Below are positions 8,692 to 16,420 of a DNA stretch of 64,000 bases, in pieces. Origin of the DNA: Pseudonocardia thermophila (GTDB lineage Bacteria > Actinomycetota > Actinomycetes > Mycobacteriales > Pseudonocardiaceae). Location: positions 1-64,000 of the forward strand of contig NZ_FRAP01000022.1 in the NCBI RefSeq assembly GCF_900142365.1. Direction: 5' to 3'. The notes beneath the pieces were generated by a model. That model was not told the origin of the DNA and did no database searches. It saw nothing but the letters and a program-made list of their open reading frames with translations. The stretch's first letter is position 1; every line of letters starts with the position of its first letter. The position numbers and the translations under genes were made by a program.

Positions 8692-9548
8692 TCGGCGCAG
8701 CCGGGTTCGTGGGCAGGGCGGTCGTGGCCGCCGCGCACGACCGGGGCTGGCGGGTGCACGCGCTGACCCGCCGCGAGTGGGACATCGGCGCGGGGCCGCT
8801 CACCGATCCGCCGGACGTCGCCGCGGTGGTGCACTGCGCCGCGGCCGTGACCGACCACGGCGATCCGGCGCCGATCTGGCGGGTGAACCTGCTCGGCACC
8901 CGCAACGTCATGGCGAGCTTCCCCGGTGCGCGGTTGGTGCACGTCTCGACCGCGAGCGTGTACGACCCGTTCACGCCGACCGTGCAGGTGAGCGAGGACG
9001 CGGCGCCCGTGCGGCGGTACCTGACGGCGTACGCCGCCTCGAAGGCGGCCGCGGAACGGCTGCTCGCCCGGCGGCCGAACACCGTGGTGCTGCGACCGCA
9101 CGCGGTGTACGGACCCCGCGACCGGACCCTGCTGCCCCGGGTCCTCTCCGCGGTGCGGGGCCGCACGCTGCTGCTCCCCGGTGGCGGCCGCAGCCGGCAC
9201 ACGCTGACCGCGGTCGGCACGCTGGCGGAGGCGGCGCTGCTGGGCTGCACCGGGCCGGAGGGCGTCTACAACGTGGGGGACGCCGAACCGGTCGTGCTCG
9301 CCGACGCGCTCATGGAGCTGTTCGCCGAGCGCGGGCTCGACGTGCGGATCCGGTCCGTTCCGACCCCGATCGTGTGGGCCGCGGCAGCCGTCGCGGAGCT
9401 GGTGGCCGGGCCCGAGCGGGAGCTGCGGCTGTCCCGGTACGCAGTGAGCCACCTCGGCTACGAGCGCACCCTCGACCTCACCGCGGCCCGGACCAGGCTG
9501 GGCCTCGACCCGGCGCCGACGTCGATGCGGGGCGCGGCCGACTGGTGA
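8676..9548 (+). CDS. NAD(P)-dependent epimerase/reductase (OleD-like extended SDR)
   Basis: A 290-aa extended short-chain dehydrogenase. The Rossmann motif GAAGFVG covers residues 7-13. The catalytic Ser/Thr strand is VSTASVY (90-96) and the YxxxK pair is Tyr119/Lys123. OleD, which reduces the beta-keto acid made by OleA, belongs to this superfamily, as do sugar epimerases; both roles are possible given the glycosyltransferase in the operon. It is the last gene of the five-gene cluster and starts inside the ligase gene, so it is translationally coupled. No terminator is evident in the 69 bases downstream. Confidence 0.82.
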   Translation: MRIAVIGAAGFVGRAVVAAAHDRGWRVHALTRREWDIGAGPLTDPPDVAAVVHCAAAVTDHGDPAPIWRVNLLGTRNVMASFPGARLVHVSTASVYDPFTPTVQVSEDAAPVRRYLTAYAASKAAAERLLARRPNTVVLRPHAVYGPRDRTLLPRVLSAVRGRTLLLPGGGRSRHTLTAVGTLAEAALLGCTGPEGVYNVGDAEPVVLADALMELFAERGLDVRIRSVPTPIVWAAAAVAELVAGPERELRLSRYAVSHLGYERTLDLTAARTRLGLDPAPTSMRGAADW

Positions 9549-9617
9549 TCATGTGAACGGGCGTCCGCCCGCGGTGAGCGGCGTTTCGCTCCGGCACCGT
9601 CCCGGGAACACAGGCCC

Positions 9618-10061
9618 ATGAACGCATCCGGGCACGTCGAGTTCGTCCACCGCAGCTGGCCAGCGGATCCCGAGCAGCTCTCGGTGATCCGCCACCAGCT
9701 CGCGGACTGGCTCGCCCCGCTGCGCCTCACCGAGGAGGAGACCGCGGACGTGGTGCTGGCCGTGGACGAGGCCGTGTCCAACGCCGTCGAGCACGCGTAC
9801 GGGCCGGGGGAGTCCGGGCGGGTGGAGCTGACGCTGTGGACCGAGCCGGGCACGCTGTCGATCGAGATCGTCGACCACGGGCGGTGGCGGGCCCCGGCGG
9901 AGCACACCCAGCGGGTGCCGGAGACGGCGGCGAACGCGTCGCGGGGGATCTCGCTGATGACGACCATGGTCGAGTCGGTGCTGATCCGGTTCGACGACCG
10001 GGGCAGCCGGGTGCTGCTGCGGCAGCACATCCCGGTGGTGCCGGATGCGGGAGAGGGGTAG
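9618..10061 (+). CDS. RsbW/SpoIIAB-like ATP-binding anti-sigma factor
   Basis: A 147-aa stand-alone HATPase domain. The N-box is DEAVSNAVEHAY (about 50-61), and the G-box region is IVDHGRW (about 84-90) with SRGISLMTTM (about 113-122). Such proteins are serine kinases that hold a sigma factor inactive and are themselves controlled by anti-anti-sigma proteins. No sigma factor, STAS-domain or PP2C phosphatase gene is adjacent, so the partners are elsewhere. It follows the lipid cluster on the same strand by 69 bases and may or may not be co-transcribed. Confidence 0.85.
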   Translation: MNASGHVEFVHRSWPADPEQLSVIRHQLADWLAPLRLTEEETADVVLAVDEAVSNAVEHAYGPGESGRVELTLWTEPGTLSIEIVDHGRWRAPAEHTQRVPETAANASRGISLMTTMVESVLIRFDDRGSRVLLRQHIPVVPDAGEG

Positions 10062-10200
10062 ATCGGGTGCTGCCGGTGCGGTTCCGGGGATCTGGAGGTG
10101 ATCTCGAAGCTGTGCGACCGGATCCCTGCCAGGTTCCGCTCTGGAGCCCTCGTGAGGTCGTTCGCCCGGGGCCCTGCCCCCGCCCCATCTCGCCTCAGTC

Positions 10201-10253
10201 GCAACGAACGGCACTCTCGTCCACCCGGAGTGGACGAAAGTGCCGTTCGTTGC
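10201..10253. repeat. Extragenic palindrome, family A copy 1
   Basis: Arms 10201-10223 and 10231-10253 are inverted repeats of 23 bases with one mismatch and a 7-base loop. The arm core CGAACGGCACTCTCGT is shared, with one change, with the palindrome at 13476-13523. It lies between convergent genes and could also terminate transcription, although no T-run follows. The rest of the 10062-10355 gap shows no gene. Confidence 0.85.
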
Positions 10254-10355
10254 CTTCTTGCACCGCGGGCCCGCCCGCCCCGCTTCGGCCTCAGCAGCCT
10301 CGCCGGCCCCATCGGCCACGGCTGTCGCGACCGCCCGCGGCTGGGATCGCGTGGC

Positions 10356-11645
10356 TCAGGCCGCGCCGACGCCGAACGGGTCCCGCGGGCGCGGGTCGGG
10401 CGTGGGCGCCCAGCGGCCGTCGACCGGGGCGTAGGTCCAGCGGGACCCGCGGCGGACGAGGGTGTCCAGCGCTTCGACGAGCCGGTCGATGTGCTCGGTC
10501 GTGGTGCCGAGGCCGAAGCTCGCGCGCAGGGCCGCGCCGGAGCCCGGGTTGAGCCGATCGAGCAGCGGGTGCGCGCAGAACTTGCCGTCGCGCACGCCGA
10601 TGCCGTGCTCGGCCGACAGGTACGCCGCCACGTACCCGGCGGGGCGGTCGGCGACGGTGAAGGCGTGCACGCCGACCTTGTCGGTCGAGTCGCTCCAGAT
10701 CGACAGCTCGGTGACGCCGGGGATCTCGGCGAGGCCGGCGGACAGCCGCTCCGACAGCACTCGCTCGTGCTCCGGCGCCGCGTCCGTCAGCACGGGGGCG
10801 AGCGTGCGGCAGGCCTGCGCGAGCGCCGCGGCACCGACGACGTTCGGGCTGCCGGCCTCGTGGCGCTGCGCGCCGCTCGCCCACCGGACGGTGCAGGTGT
10901 CGACGGCGAGGGTCGCGCCACCGCCGGCGAGGAACGGCGGGGCGGCGTCGAGCCAGTCCGCGCGCCCGGCCAGCACACCTGCGCCGTACGGTGCGTAGAG
11001 CTTGTGCCCGGAGATCGCCACGTAGTCGACGCCCCACGCGGCGATGTCGACGCGGCGGTGCGGGGCGAGCTGGGCGGCGTCGAGCGCGACCCGCGCGCCC
11101 GCGGCGCGGGCGAGCGCCACGACGTCGGCGATCGGCAGCGCCTCACCCGTCACGTTGGACGCACCGGTCACGGCGACCAGCGCGAACTCCTCCTCGGCCA
11201 GGGCGGTGGCGAGGTCGGTGAGGGTCTGCTCGATGGTCGCCGCGGCTGGTACGCGGCGGACGTCGCGCCAGGGGAGCAGGTTGGCGTGGTGCTCCACGTC
11301 GAGGCACAGGACCCGGCCGGGCACCGCGGTGGCCAGCAGGTTCAGCGCGTCGGTGGTGGAGCGGGTGAACACGACGGCGTCGTCGGCGCGGGCGCCGAGG
11401 AAGCGGCCGATCGTGGCCCGAGCCGTCTCGAGCAACGAGGTGCAGACCTGCGAGGCGTACCCCGCGCCGCGGTGCACGCTCGCCGAGAACGGGATCACCT
11501 CGGCGACGTGCTCGGCCACGGCGGCCAGCGCCGGCGCGCTGGCGGCGTGGTCGAGGTTGGCGTAGCCGACGCACTCACCCGTGACGAGCGGGACCTGCAG
11601 GTCGGCACCGAGGACGGCGGGCAGGCTGGCGAGAGCAGAAGACAT
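10356..11645 (-). CDS. Class V aminotransferase (cysteine desulfurase-like)
   Basis: A 429-aa PLP enzyme. The PLP lysine is in AISGHKLYAPYGAG, the cofactor aspartate in VALDAAQLAPH, and a SufS-like cysteine is in VRDGKFCAHPL. It could be a cysteine desulfurase, a selenocysteine lyase or an isopenicillin-epimerase-like enzyme. ATG 11645 gives the usual N-terminus (an upstream in-frame extension would run into the riboswitch). A SAM-IV riboswitch lies just upstream, so its expression should fall when S-adenosylmethionine is plentiful, which places the enzyme in sulfur amino acid metabolism. No suf or isc genes adjoin it. Confidence 0.88.
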   Translation of the reverse strand: MSSALASLPAVLGADLQVPLVTGECVGYANLDHAASAPALAAVAEHVAEVIPFSASVHRGAGYASQVCTSLLETARATIGRFLGARADDAVVFTRSTTDALNLLATAVPGRVLCLDVEHHANLLPWRDVRRVPAAATIEQTLTDLATALAEEEFALVAVTGASNVTGEALPIADVVALARAAGARVALDAAQLAPHRRVDIAAWGVDYVAISGHKLYAPYGAGVLAGRADWLDAAPPFLAGGGATLAVDTCTVRWASGAQRHEAGSPNVVGAAALAQACRTLAPVLTDAAPEHERVLSERLSAGLAEIPGVTELSIWSDSTDKVGVHAFTVADRPAGYVAAYLSAEHGIGVRDGKFCAHPLLDRLNPGSGAALRASFGLGTTTEHIDRLVEALDTLVRRGSRWTYAPVDGRWAPTPDPRPRDPFGVGAA

Positions 11646-11663
11646 GACGGTCTCCCGGTCCGG

Positions 11664-11794
11664 GGACCCGCGAGAGGGGTCCGCGCTTGCCGGCACGCGG
11701 TCGCGTGCGGCCTGGTCGTCACCCGGAGCACCCCACCGCGGAGGAGGGTTGCCGGCCAGCTAGCCGGGGCTTGGCGCTGGCACTCATGACCTGG
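11664..11794 (-). ncRNA. SAM-IV riboswitch
   Basis: Read on the minus strand, the leader starts with GGTCATGAGTGCCAGCG, continues with CAAGCCCCGGCT, CCGGCAACCCTCC, GCGGTGGGGTGC and CGGGTGACGACC, and then has the extra 3' hairpin GCACGCG/CGCGTGC (11693-11708) and GGCAAGCGCGG. This order of conserved blocks, with the additional hairpin and pseudoknot strand after the core, is that of SAM-IV from Actinobacteria rather than SAM-I. A final hairpin with arms at 11664-11669 and 11677-11682 sits about 18 bases before the ATG and could control ribosome access. The target is the class V aminotransferase. Confidence 0.88.
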
Positions 11795-11861
11795 CGCGGA
11801 CGGTAGCACGGCGCTCCGGACGGAGACCGCGGGATCGGGAGCTACGTCACACGGTGTGTGA

Positions 11862-13316
11862 TCAGGACCGCGACTCGGCCAGCACGGCGTCCGCCGCGGC
11901 GCAGAGCTGGTCCCACAGGGCCGTGACGTGCTCGGGACCGGTCGTGACGGCACCGATCGCCACCCGGATGACGTAGCGCCCGTCGACGACGGTGTGGGAG
12001 ACGAACGCCGACCCGGACGCGTTGACCCGCTCGAGCACCTGGCGGGTGGCCGCGTCGTCGGCCTCCGAGCCGCGGCCCGTCACGACCCGCAGGCAGACGA
12101 GGCTCAGCGACCGCGGCACGGCGAGGGTGAACCGCGGATCGGCGGTCACCCACCCGGCGAACTCCTCGGCGAGCGCGATGTGACCGCGCAGGTGGGCGCG
12201 CAGCCCCTCCAGACCGCGCGCGTGGATCACCGCGCGCAGCTTGAGGGCCCGGAACCGCCTGCCCAGTGGCACCTGCCAGTCGCGGTAGTCGACGACCGCT
12301 CCGGACTCCGACGCGGGATTGCGCAGGTACTCGGGGGTGAGCGACAGCGCGGCCGGCAGCGCGGACCCGTCCTGCACCCACAGCAGCGACGCGTCGAGGG
12401 CGGTGAGCAGCCACTTGTGTGCGTCGGTGCAGAACGAGTCGACGAGCTCGACGCCGTCCAGCACGCTGCGGTGCTCGGGGCAGAGCGCGGCCACCCCGGC
12501 CCACGCGGCGTCGACGTGCACCCACGCCCCGTGCTCGCGGGCGACCTCCGCGATGCGGCGCACCGGGTCGATCGTGCCGGTGCCGGTGGTGCCGATCGTT
12601 GGGCAGACCAGCACCGGACGCAGACCTGCTCCCGCGTCGGCGGACATGGCAGCGGCGAGTGCGTCCGGCGAGAGGGCGTGCCCGCCCGGTTCGGGATCGA
12701 CGACCACCAGAGCTTTCGATCCGAGCCCGGCCACCCGCACCGCCTTCGCCAGGGACGAGTGGGTCTCGGCCGAGACGTAGATGCGTTCGTCGCCGCGGAC
12801 GCCGTCGGTCTGCCAGCCCGGATCGGCGCGGTGCAGGGCGGCCAGCAGCGCGACCAGCGCGGACGACGACGCGGAGTCCTCGATCGTGCCGCCCCCGCCA
12901 CCGGTGAAGGTGAACGTCTCCGGCAGCCCGAGCGCGCCGGCCAGCTCGTCCACCAGGTGCTGCTCGGTCTCGGTGCACGCCGGGGAGGTCGCCCACATCA
13001 TGCCCTGGGACCCGAGCCCGGTGGAGAGCATGTCGCCGAGCACGGAGTGCAGCGATGCGTTGGCCGGGAAGTAGCCGAAGAACGACGGTGACTGCCAGTG
13101 CGTCGTCGCTGGCACGACGACGCGGTCGAGCTCGGCGAGCAGGGCGTCGAACGGCTGCGGCCGCTCGGGGAGCGGGCTGAGCGCCGCGCGGACGGAGCCC
13201 GGCTCGACCTGCGGCTGGACCGGGTGCGCGGCGATCCCGGCGCGGTAGTCGGCGATCCAGTCGACGACGGCGTGCGCGAGTGCGCGGAACTCCTCGGGAT
13301 CGTCGCGATCGGTCAT
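11862..13316 (-). CDS. Pyridoxal-dependent (aromatic L-amino acid type) decarboxylase
   Basis: A 484-aa group II PLP decarboxylase. The PLP lysine is in TDAHKWLL, the HVDAAWAG segment carries the cofactor Asp, and the N-terminal HWQSPSFFGYFPAN and GMMWATSPACTE blocks are the family's substrate-pocket signatures (DOPA/tryptophan/tyrosine decarboxylases). The product is probably an aromatic amine, but the exact amino acid cannot be read from sequence. ATG 13316 is preferred over an upstream GTG because a TACCTT box lies 7 bases before it (leaderless). It stands alone with no amine oxidase or transporter on the same transcript; an MFS gene diverges 297 bases away. Confidence 0.9.
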   Translation of the reverse strand: MTDRDDPEEFRALAHAVVDWIADYRAGIAAHPVQPQVEPGSVRAALSPLPERPQPFDALLAELDRVVVPATTHWQSPSFFGYFPANASLHSVLGDMLSTGLGSQGMMWATSPACTETEQHLVDELAGALGLPETFTFTGGGGGTIEDSASSSALVALLAALHRADPGWQTDGVRGDERIYVSAETHSSLAKAVRVAGLGSKALVVVDPEPGGHALSPDALAAAMSADAGAGLRPVLVCPTIGTTGTGTIDPVRRIAEVAREHGAWVHVDAAWAGVAALCPEHRSVLDGVELVDSFCTDAHKWLLTALDASLLWVQDGSALPAALSLTPEYLRNPASESGAVVDYRDWQVPLGRRFRALKLRAVIHARGLEGLRAHLRGHIALAEEFAGWVTADPRFTLAVPRSLSLVCLRVVTGRGSEADDAATRQVLERVNASGSAFVSHTVVDGRYVIRVAIGAVTTGPEHVTALWDQLCAAADAVLAESRS

Positions 13317-13323
13317 GCCCACG

Positions 13324-13329
13324 AAGGTA
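13324..13329 (-). promoter_or_regulatory. Leaderless -10 box of the decarboxylase
   Basis: On the minus strand TACCTT is followed by 7 bases and the ATG at 13316. Confidence 0.45.
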
Positions 13330-13475
13330 GTCCGCACCCTGACGACCAGGTCGGGTGAGGCTCGACGAAGGGCGGGGAGTGGCCGGCCACAGCTTCGAGA
13401 TCGAGGTCAGTCGGGATCGAGAACAGCTTTCGGGTTCGAACCGTTCGGTTCCTGACAGTTGATCGGTGAATCGCC

Positions 13476-13523
13476 ACGAACGGCACTTTCGTGAGGAATG
13501 GTGCTGGCGAAAGTGCCGTTCGT
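13476..13523. repeat. Extragenic palindrome, family A copy 2
   Basis: ACGAACGGCACTTTCG at 13476-13491 is perfectly inverted at 13508-13523, with a 16-base loop. The arm is the same sequence as in the palindrome at 10201-10253. This copy lies between divergently transcribed genes, so it is unlikely to be only a terminator. The rest of the 13330-13612 gap shows no gene. Confidence 0.9.
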
Positions 13524-13612
13524 CGAGAATGGCGTGAGCCAGCTGGGGGCTGTGCGGAGAAGCACACCCCTGCGCCTCGGCCGGGCGCATCGCGACCCCG
13601 GATGATGGCGGA

Positions 13613-14785
13613 ATGGCGCCACCGCTGGTCACCGGGGAGCGCGGCCGGCTGCGGCTCCTGCAGCTGTCCACCTTCACGAGCAACGTCGACCGGTTCGCCA
13701 TCGCCCCGCTGCTGGTGGCGATCGGCCTCGACCTGCAGGTCCCGCTCGTCGCGGCCGCAGCCGTGGCCAGTGGTTACTACCTGGCGTACGGGCTGATGCA
13801 GCCGGTGTGGGGCATGATCAGCGACCGGATCGGGCGGGTGCGGGTCATGCGCGTCGCGCTGCTCGGGGCCGCGCTCGCGGGTGTCGTGTCCGTGCTCGCC
13901 CCGAACATCGTCGTCCTGGGCGTGGGCCGGGTCATCGCCGGAGCCTGCTTCGCCGCGGTCATCCCGTCCACCCTCGTCTACGTCGGGGACGTCTGGCCCG
14001 CGGAGACTCGTCAGCAGCCGGTGTCCGAGATCCTGTCCGCCTCGGCGCTGGGCATCGCGCTGTCCACCGTCGGGGCGGGGATGCTCGCTGATCTCGTCGG
14101 CTGGCGATCCGTGCCGGCGCTGACTGCCGCCGCGGCCGGTGTGCTGTGGGTCGCGCTGGCCCGGCTGCCCGAGCCGGAGCGCGAACCTGCCACCGGCAGC
14201 CCGCTGCGTTCGATCGGCCGGGTGCTGCGCAACCGGTGGGGCGTCCTCGTGCTGGCGATCGCGCTGGTCGAGGGCGCGGTCGTGCTGGGCGTGCTCACCT
14301 ACCTCGCGCCGGCCGCCCAGTCGCTGGGGTGGTCGGCCGGTGTCGCCGGACTGATCGCCGCCGCGTACGGGGTCGGTGCGCTCGGGTTCTCCCGGGTCGT
14401 GCGCGCGCTCGTGCCGCGGATCCCACCAGCGGGCATGGCGGCCATCGGCGGCGTGTGCCTCGTCGCGGCGTGGGCCGTGCCGGTGCTCGGCCTGAACCTG
14501 GTCACCCTCGCGGTCGCCGGCCTGCTCGTCGGGGCGTCGTGGGCGTTCTTGCACACCACCCTGCAGACCTGGGCGACGGACATGGTGCCGCAGGAGCGGG
14601 CGACGGCCGTTGCGCTGTTCGCGACCAGCCTCTTCCTCGGCAGCGCGATCGGCGCCGGCGTGGCGGCCCCGTTCGCGGAGGCTGGGGCGTTCGGGCCGCT
14701 GTTCACCGTCTCCGCGCTGGTCGCCGTGCCGGTCGCCGCGGTGGCGGCGCTGGGCCGCCACCGCTACGCCACCCGCACGGCCTGA
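13613..14785 (+). CDS. MFS transporter
   Basis: A 390-aa protein with 12 predicted spans and the family loop motif GMISDRIGRVRVMR after helix 2 (about residues 63-76), matching the MFS signature GxLaDrxGrkxxl. The overall length and first helix resemble drug-proton antiporters or sugar efflux proteins of the 12-TM group. The substrate is unknown. It is monocistronic and converges on the DHA2 exporter gene 10 bases away, with no clear terminator between. Confidence 0.85.
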   Translation: MAPPLVTGERGRLRLLQLSTFTSNVDRFAIAPLLVAIGLDLQVPLVAAAAVASGYYLAYGLMQPVWGMISDRIGRVRVMRVALLGAALAGVVSVLAPNIVVLGVGRVIAGACFAAVIPSTLVYVGDVWPAETRQQPVSEILSASALGIALSTVGAGMLADLVGWRSVPALTAAAAGVLWVALARLPEPEREPATGSPLRSIGRVLRNRWGVLVLAIALVEGAVVLGVLTYLAPAAQSLGWSAGVAGLIAAAYGVGALGFSRVVRALVPRIPPAGMAAIGGVCLVAAWAVPVLGLNLVTLAVAGLLVGASWAFLHTTLQTWATDMVPQERATAVALFATSLFLGSAIGAGVAAPFAEAGAFGPLFTVSALVAVPVAAVAALGRHRYATRTA

Positions 14786-14794
14786 CGCCGGACG

Positions 14795-16312
14795 TCAGCC
14801 GGCCAGCGCGCGCTCGGACCGGTTGCTGGTGCGCAGCGGGGTCTCCCGGATGAGGAGCGCAGCCGCGATCGCGATCACGGCGACCCCGGCGGCGACGAGG
14901 AACGCGGTGGTCACGCCGTTGCTGACGGCCGCGGTGAACGCGTCCCGCACAGGGGTCGGCAGCCCGTCGAGCATCGCCGGGGTGATCTCCCCGCCCGAGA
15001 CCTCGGACCCGGCCGCGGCGCCCAGCCGCTCGGTGAGCGTGCCCTCCAGGTGCCGCGCGTAGAACGCCCCGAGGAGCGACACCCCGAGCGAGCCGCCGAC
15101 GGTGCGGAACAGGGTGGCCGCGCCGCTCGCCGCCCCGAGCTCGCTCATGGGCACGCTGTTCTGCACCACGAGCATCGTCGTCTGCATCAGCAGTCCCATG
15201 CCGATCCCGAGCACGACCATGAACACCGAGCTGGTCAGGTGCGACGTGCCCGGCCCCATCGTCGAGAACAGCGCCAGTCCGAACGTCATCACGACCGATC
15301 CGGCGACGATCTGCCACCGGTAGCGGCCGGTGCGGGTCACGATCTGCCCACCGATCAGCGACGTGGTGAGCATGCCCGCCATCATCGGCAGCAGCAGCAG
15401 CCCACTGCTGGTCGCGGACGCGCCCTGCACGATCTGCTGGAACTGCGGCAGGAAGGTCACCGCGCCGAACATCGCGAAGCCGGTCAGGAACGACAGCGCC
15501 GTCGCGGCGGAGAAGCTGCGGTCGCGGAACAGCGCGAGCGACAGGATCGGCTCGGCCTGCCTGCGCTCCACCACCACGAACGACGCGCCCGCGACGATCG
15601 TGAGCGCGGCCAGGCCGATGATCTGCCACGAGTCCCACGCGTAGGTGCTGCCGCCCCAGCTGGTCAGCAGCGTGAGCGCCGCGACCGCGACGCCGAGCAG
15701 CCCGGCGCCCGCCCAGTCGATGCGCGCCTCCCGGCGCACCCGCGGCAGCTTCATCGTGAACCACGTGACGATCAGCGCGACGATCCCGAGCGGGATGTTG
15801 ATGTAGAAGGCCCACCGCCAGCTCAAGGTGTCGGTGAGCCCGCCGCCGATCAGCGGGCCGCCGATGAACGCGACCGGCATGACAGCGGCCATCAAGCCCT
15901 GGTAGCGGCCCCGCTCGCGGGGCGGGACCAGGTCGCCGATGATCGCCATCGAGTTGACCATCAGGCCGCCCGCCCCGACGCCCTGCACGGCGCGGAACGC
16001 GATCAGCTGGCCCATGTCGCCGGCCGTCCCGGTGAGCGCGGAGCCGACCAGGAACACGACGATCGCGGCCATGAAGACGCCCTTGCGGCCGTGGAGATCA
16101 CCCAGCTTGGCCCAGACCGGAGTGGTGACGGCGGTGGCCAGCGCGTACGCGGTGACCACCCACGACAGGTGGGCGAGGCCGCCGAGCTCGCCGACGATCG
16201 TCGGCATCGCGGTGCCGACGATCGTGTTGTCGAGCATGGCGAGCAGCATCGCGATCATGAGGCCGCTCAGTGCGATGTAGACCTCGCGCCGCGACCTGGT
16301 CGGTGTGTCCAT
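14795..16312 (-). CDS. DHA2 family (EmrB/QacA-type) multidrug MFS exporter
   Basis: A 505-aa protein with 14 predicted spans. The first helix contains the DHA2 motif MLLAMLDNTIVGTAMPTI, the loop after helix 2 reads KLGDLHGRKGVF, and the helix 5 region has the antiporter motif-C-like PLIGGGLTDTLSWRWAF. Such proteins pump out antibiotics, dyes or lipids using the proton gradient. A TetR-family repressor gene diverges from it, and a shared operator-like region with a direct repeat and a palindrome lies between the two starts, the usual drug-inducible exporter arrangement. Confidence 0.92.
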   Translation of the reverse strand: MDTPTRSRREVYIALSGLMIAMLLAMLDNTIVGTAMPTIVGELGGLAHLSWVVTAYALATAVTTPVWAKLGDLHGRKGVFMAAIVVFLVGSALTGTAGDMGQLIAFRAVQGVGAGGLMVNSMAIIGDLVPPRERGRYQGLMAAVMPVAFIGGPLIGGGLTDTLSWRWAFYINIPLGIVALIVTWFTMKLPRVRREARIDWAGAGLLGVAVAALTLLTSWGGSTYAWDSWQIIGLAALTIVAGASFVVVERRQAEPILSLALFRDRSFSAATALSFLTGFAMFGAVTFLPQFQQIVQGASATSSGLLLLPMMAGMLTTSLIGGQIVTRTGRYRWQIVAGSVVMTFGLALFSTMGPGTSHLTSSVFMVVLGIGMGLLMQTTMLVVQNSVPMSELGAASGAATLFRTVGGSLGVSLLGAFYARHLEGTLTERLGAAAGSEVSGGEITPAMLDGLPTPVRDAFTAAVSNGVTTAFLVAAGVAVIAIAAALLIRETPLRTSNRSERALAG

Positions 16313-16330
16313 CGTTTCCCCGACGACCGA

Positions 16331-16391
16331 TTACTTGCCGGCCGGCTAGTATCTGACCTGTCGACAGGCTAGGAGTCTTACTTGCCGGCCG
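16331..16391. promoter_or_regulatory. Putative TetR operator region of the DHA2/TetR pair
   Basis: TTACTTGCCGGCCG occurs as a perfect 14-base direct repeat at 16331-16344 and 16378-16391. Between the copies lies the 12-base palindrome CCTGTCGACAGG (16357-16368). The region fills the gap between the divergent starts, where a TetR dimer would block both promoters. Confidence 0.6.
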
Positions 16392-16420
16392 TCAAGCTAG
16401 TTGGCGTCAGGGAGGACGTG

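Noticed and set aside
10100..13402. A 15-base match (GATCTCGAAGCTGTG) between 10100 and the complement of 13402, near both family A palindromes
   Set aside because: Several such matches are expected by chance in 64 kb of GC-rich DNA. It may be part of a larger element, but the evidence is too weak.
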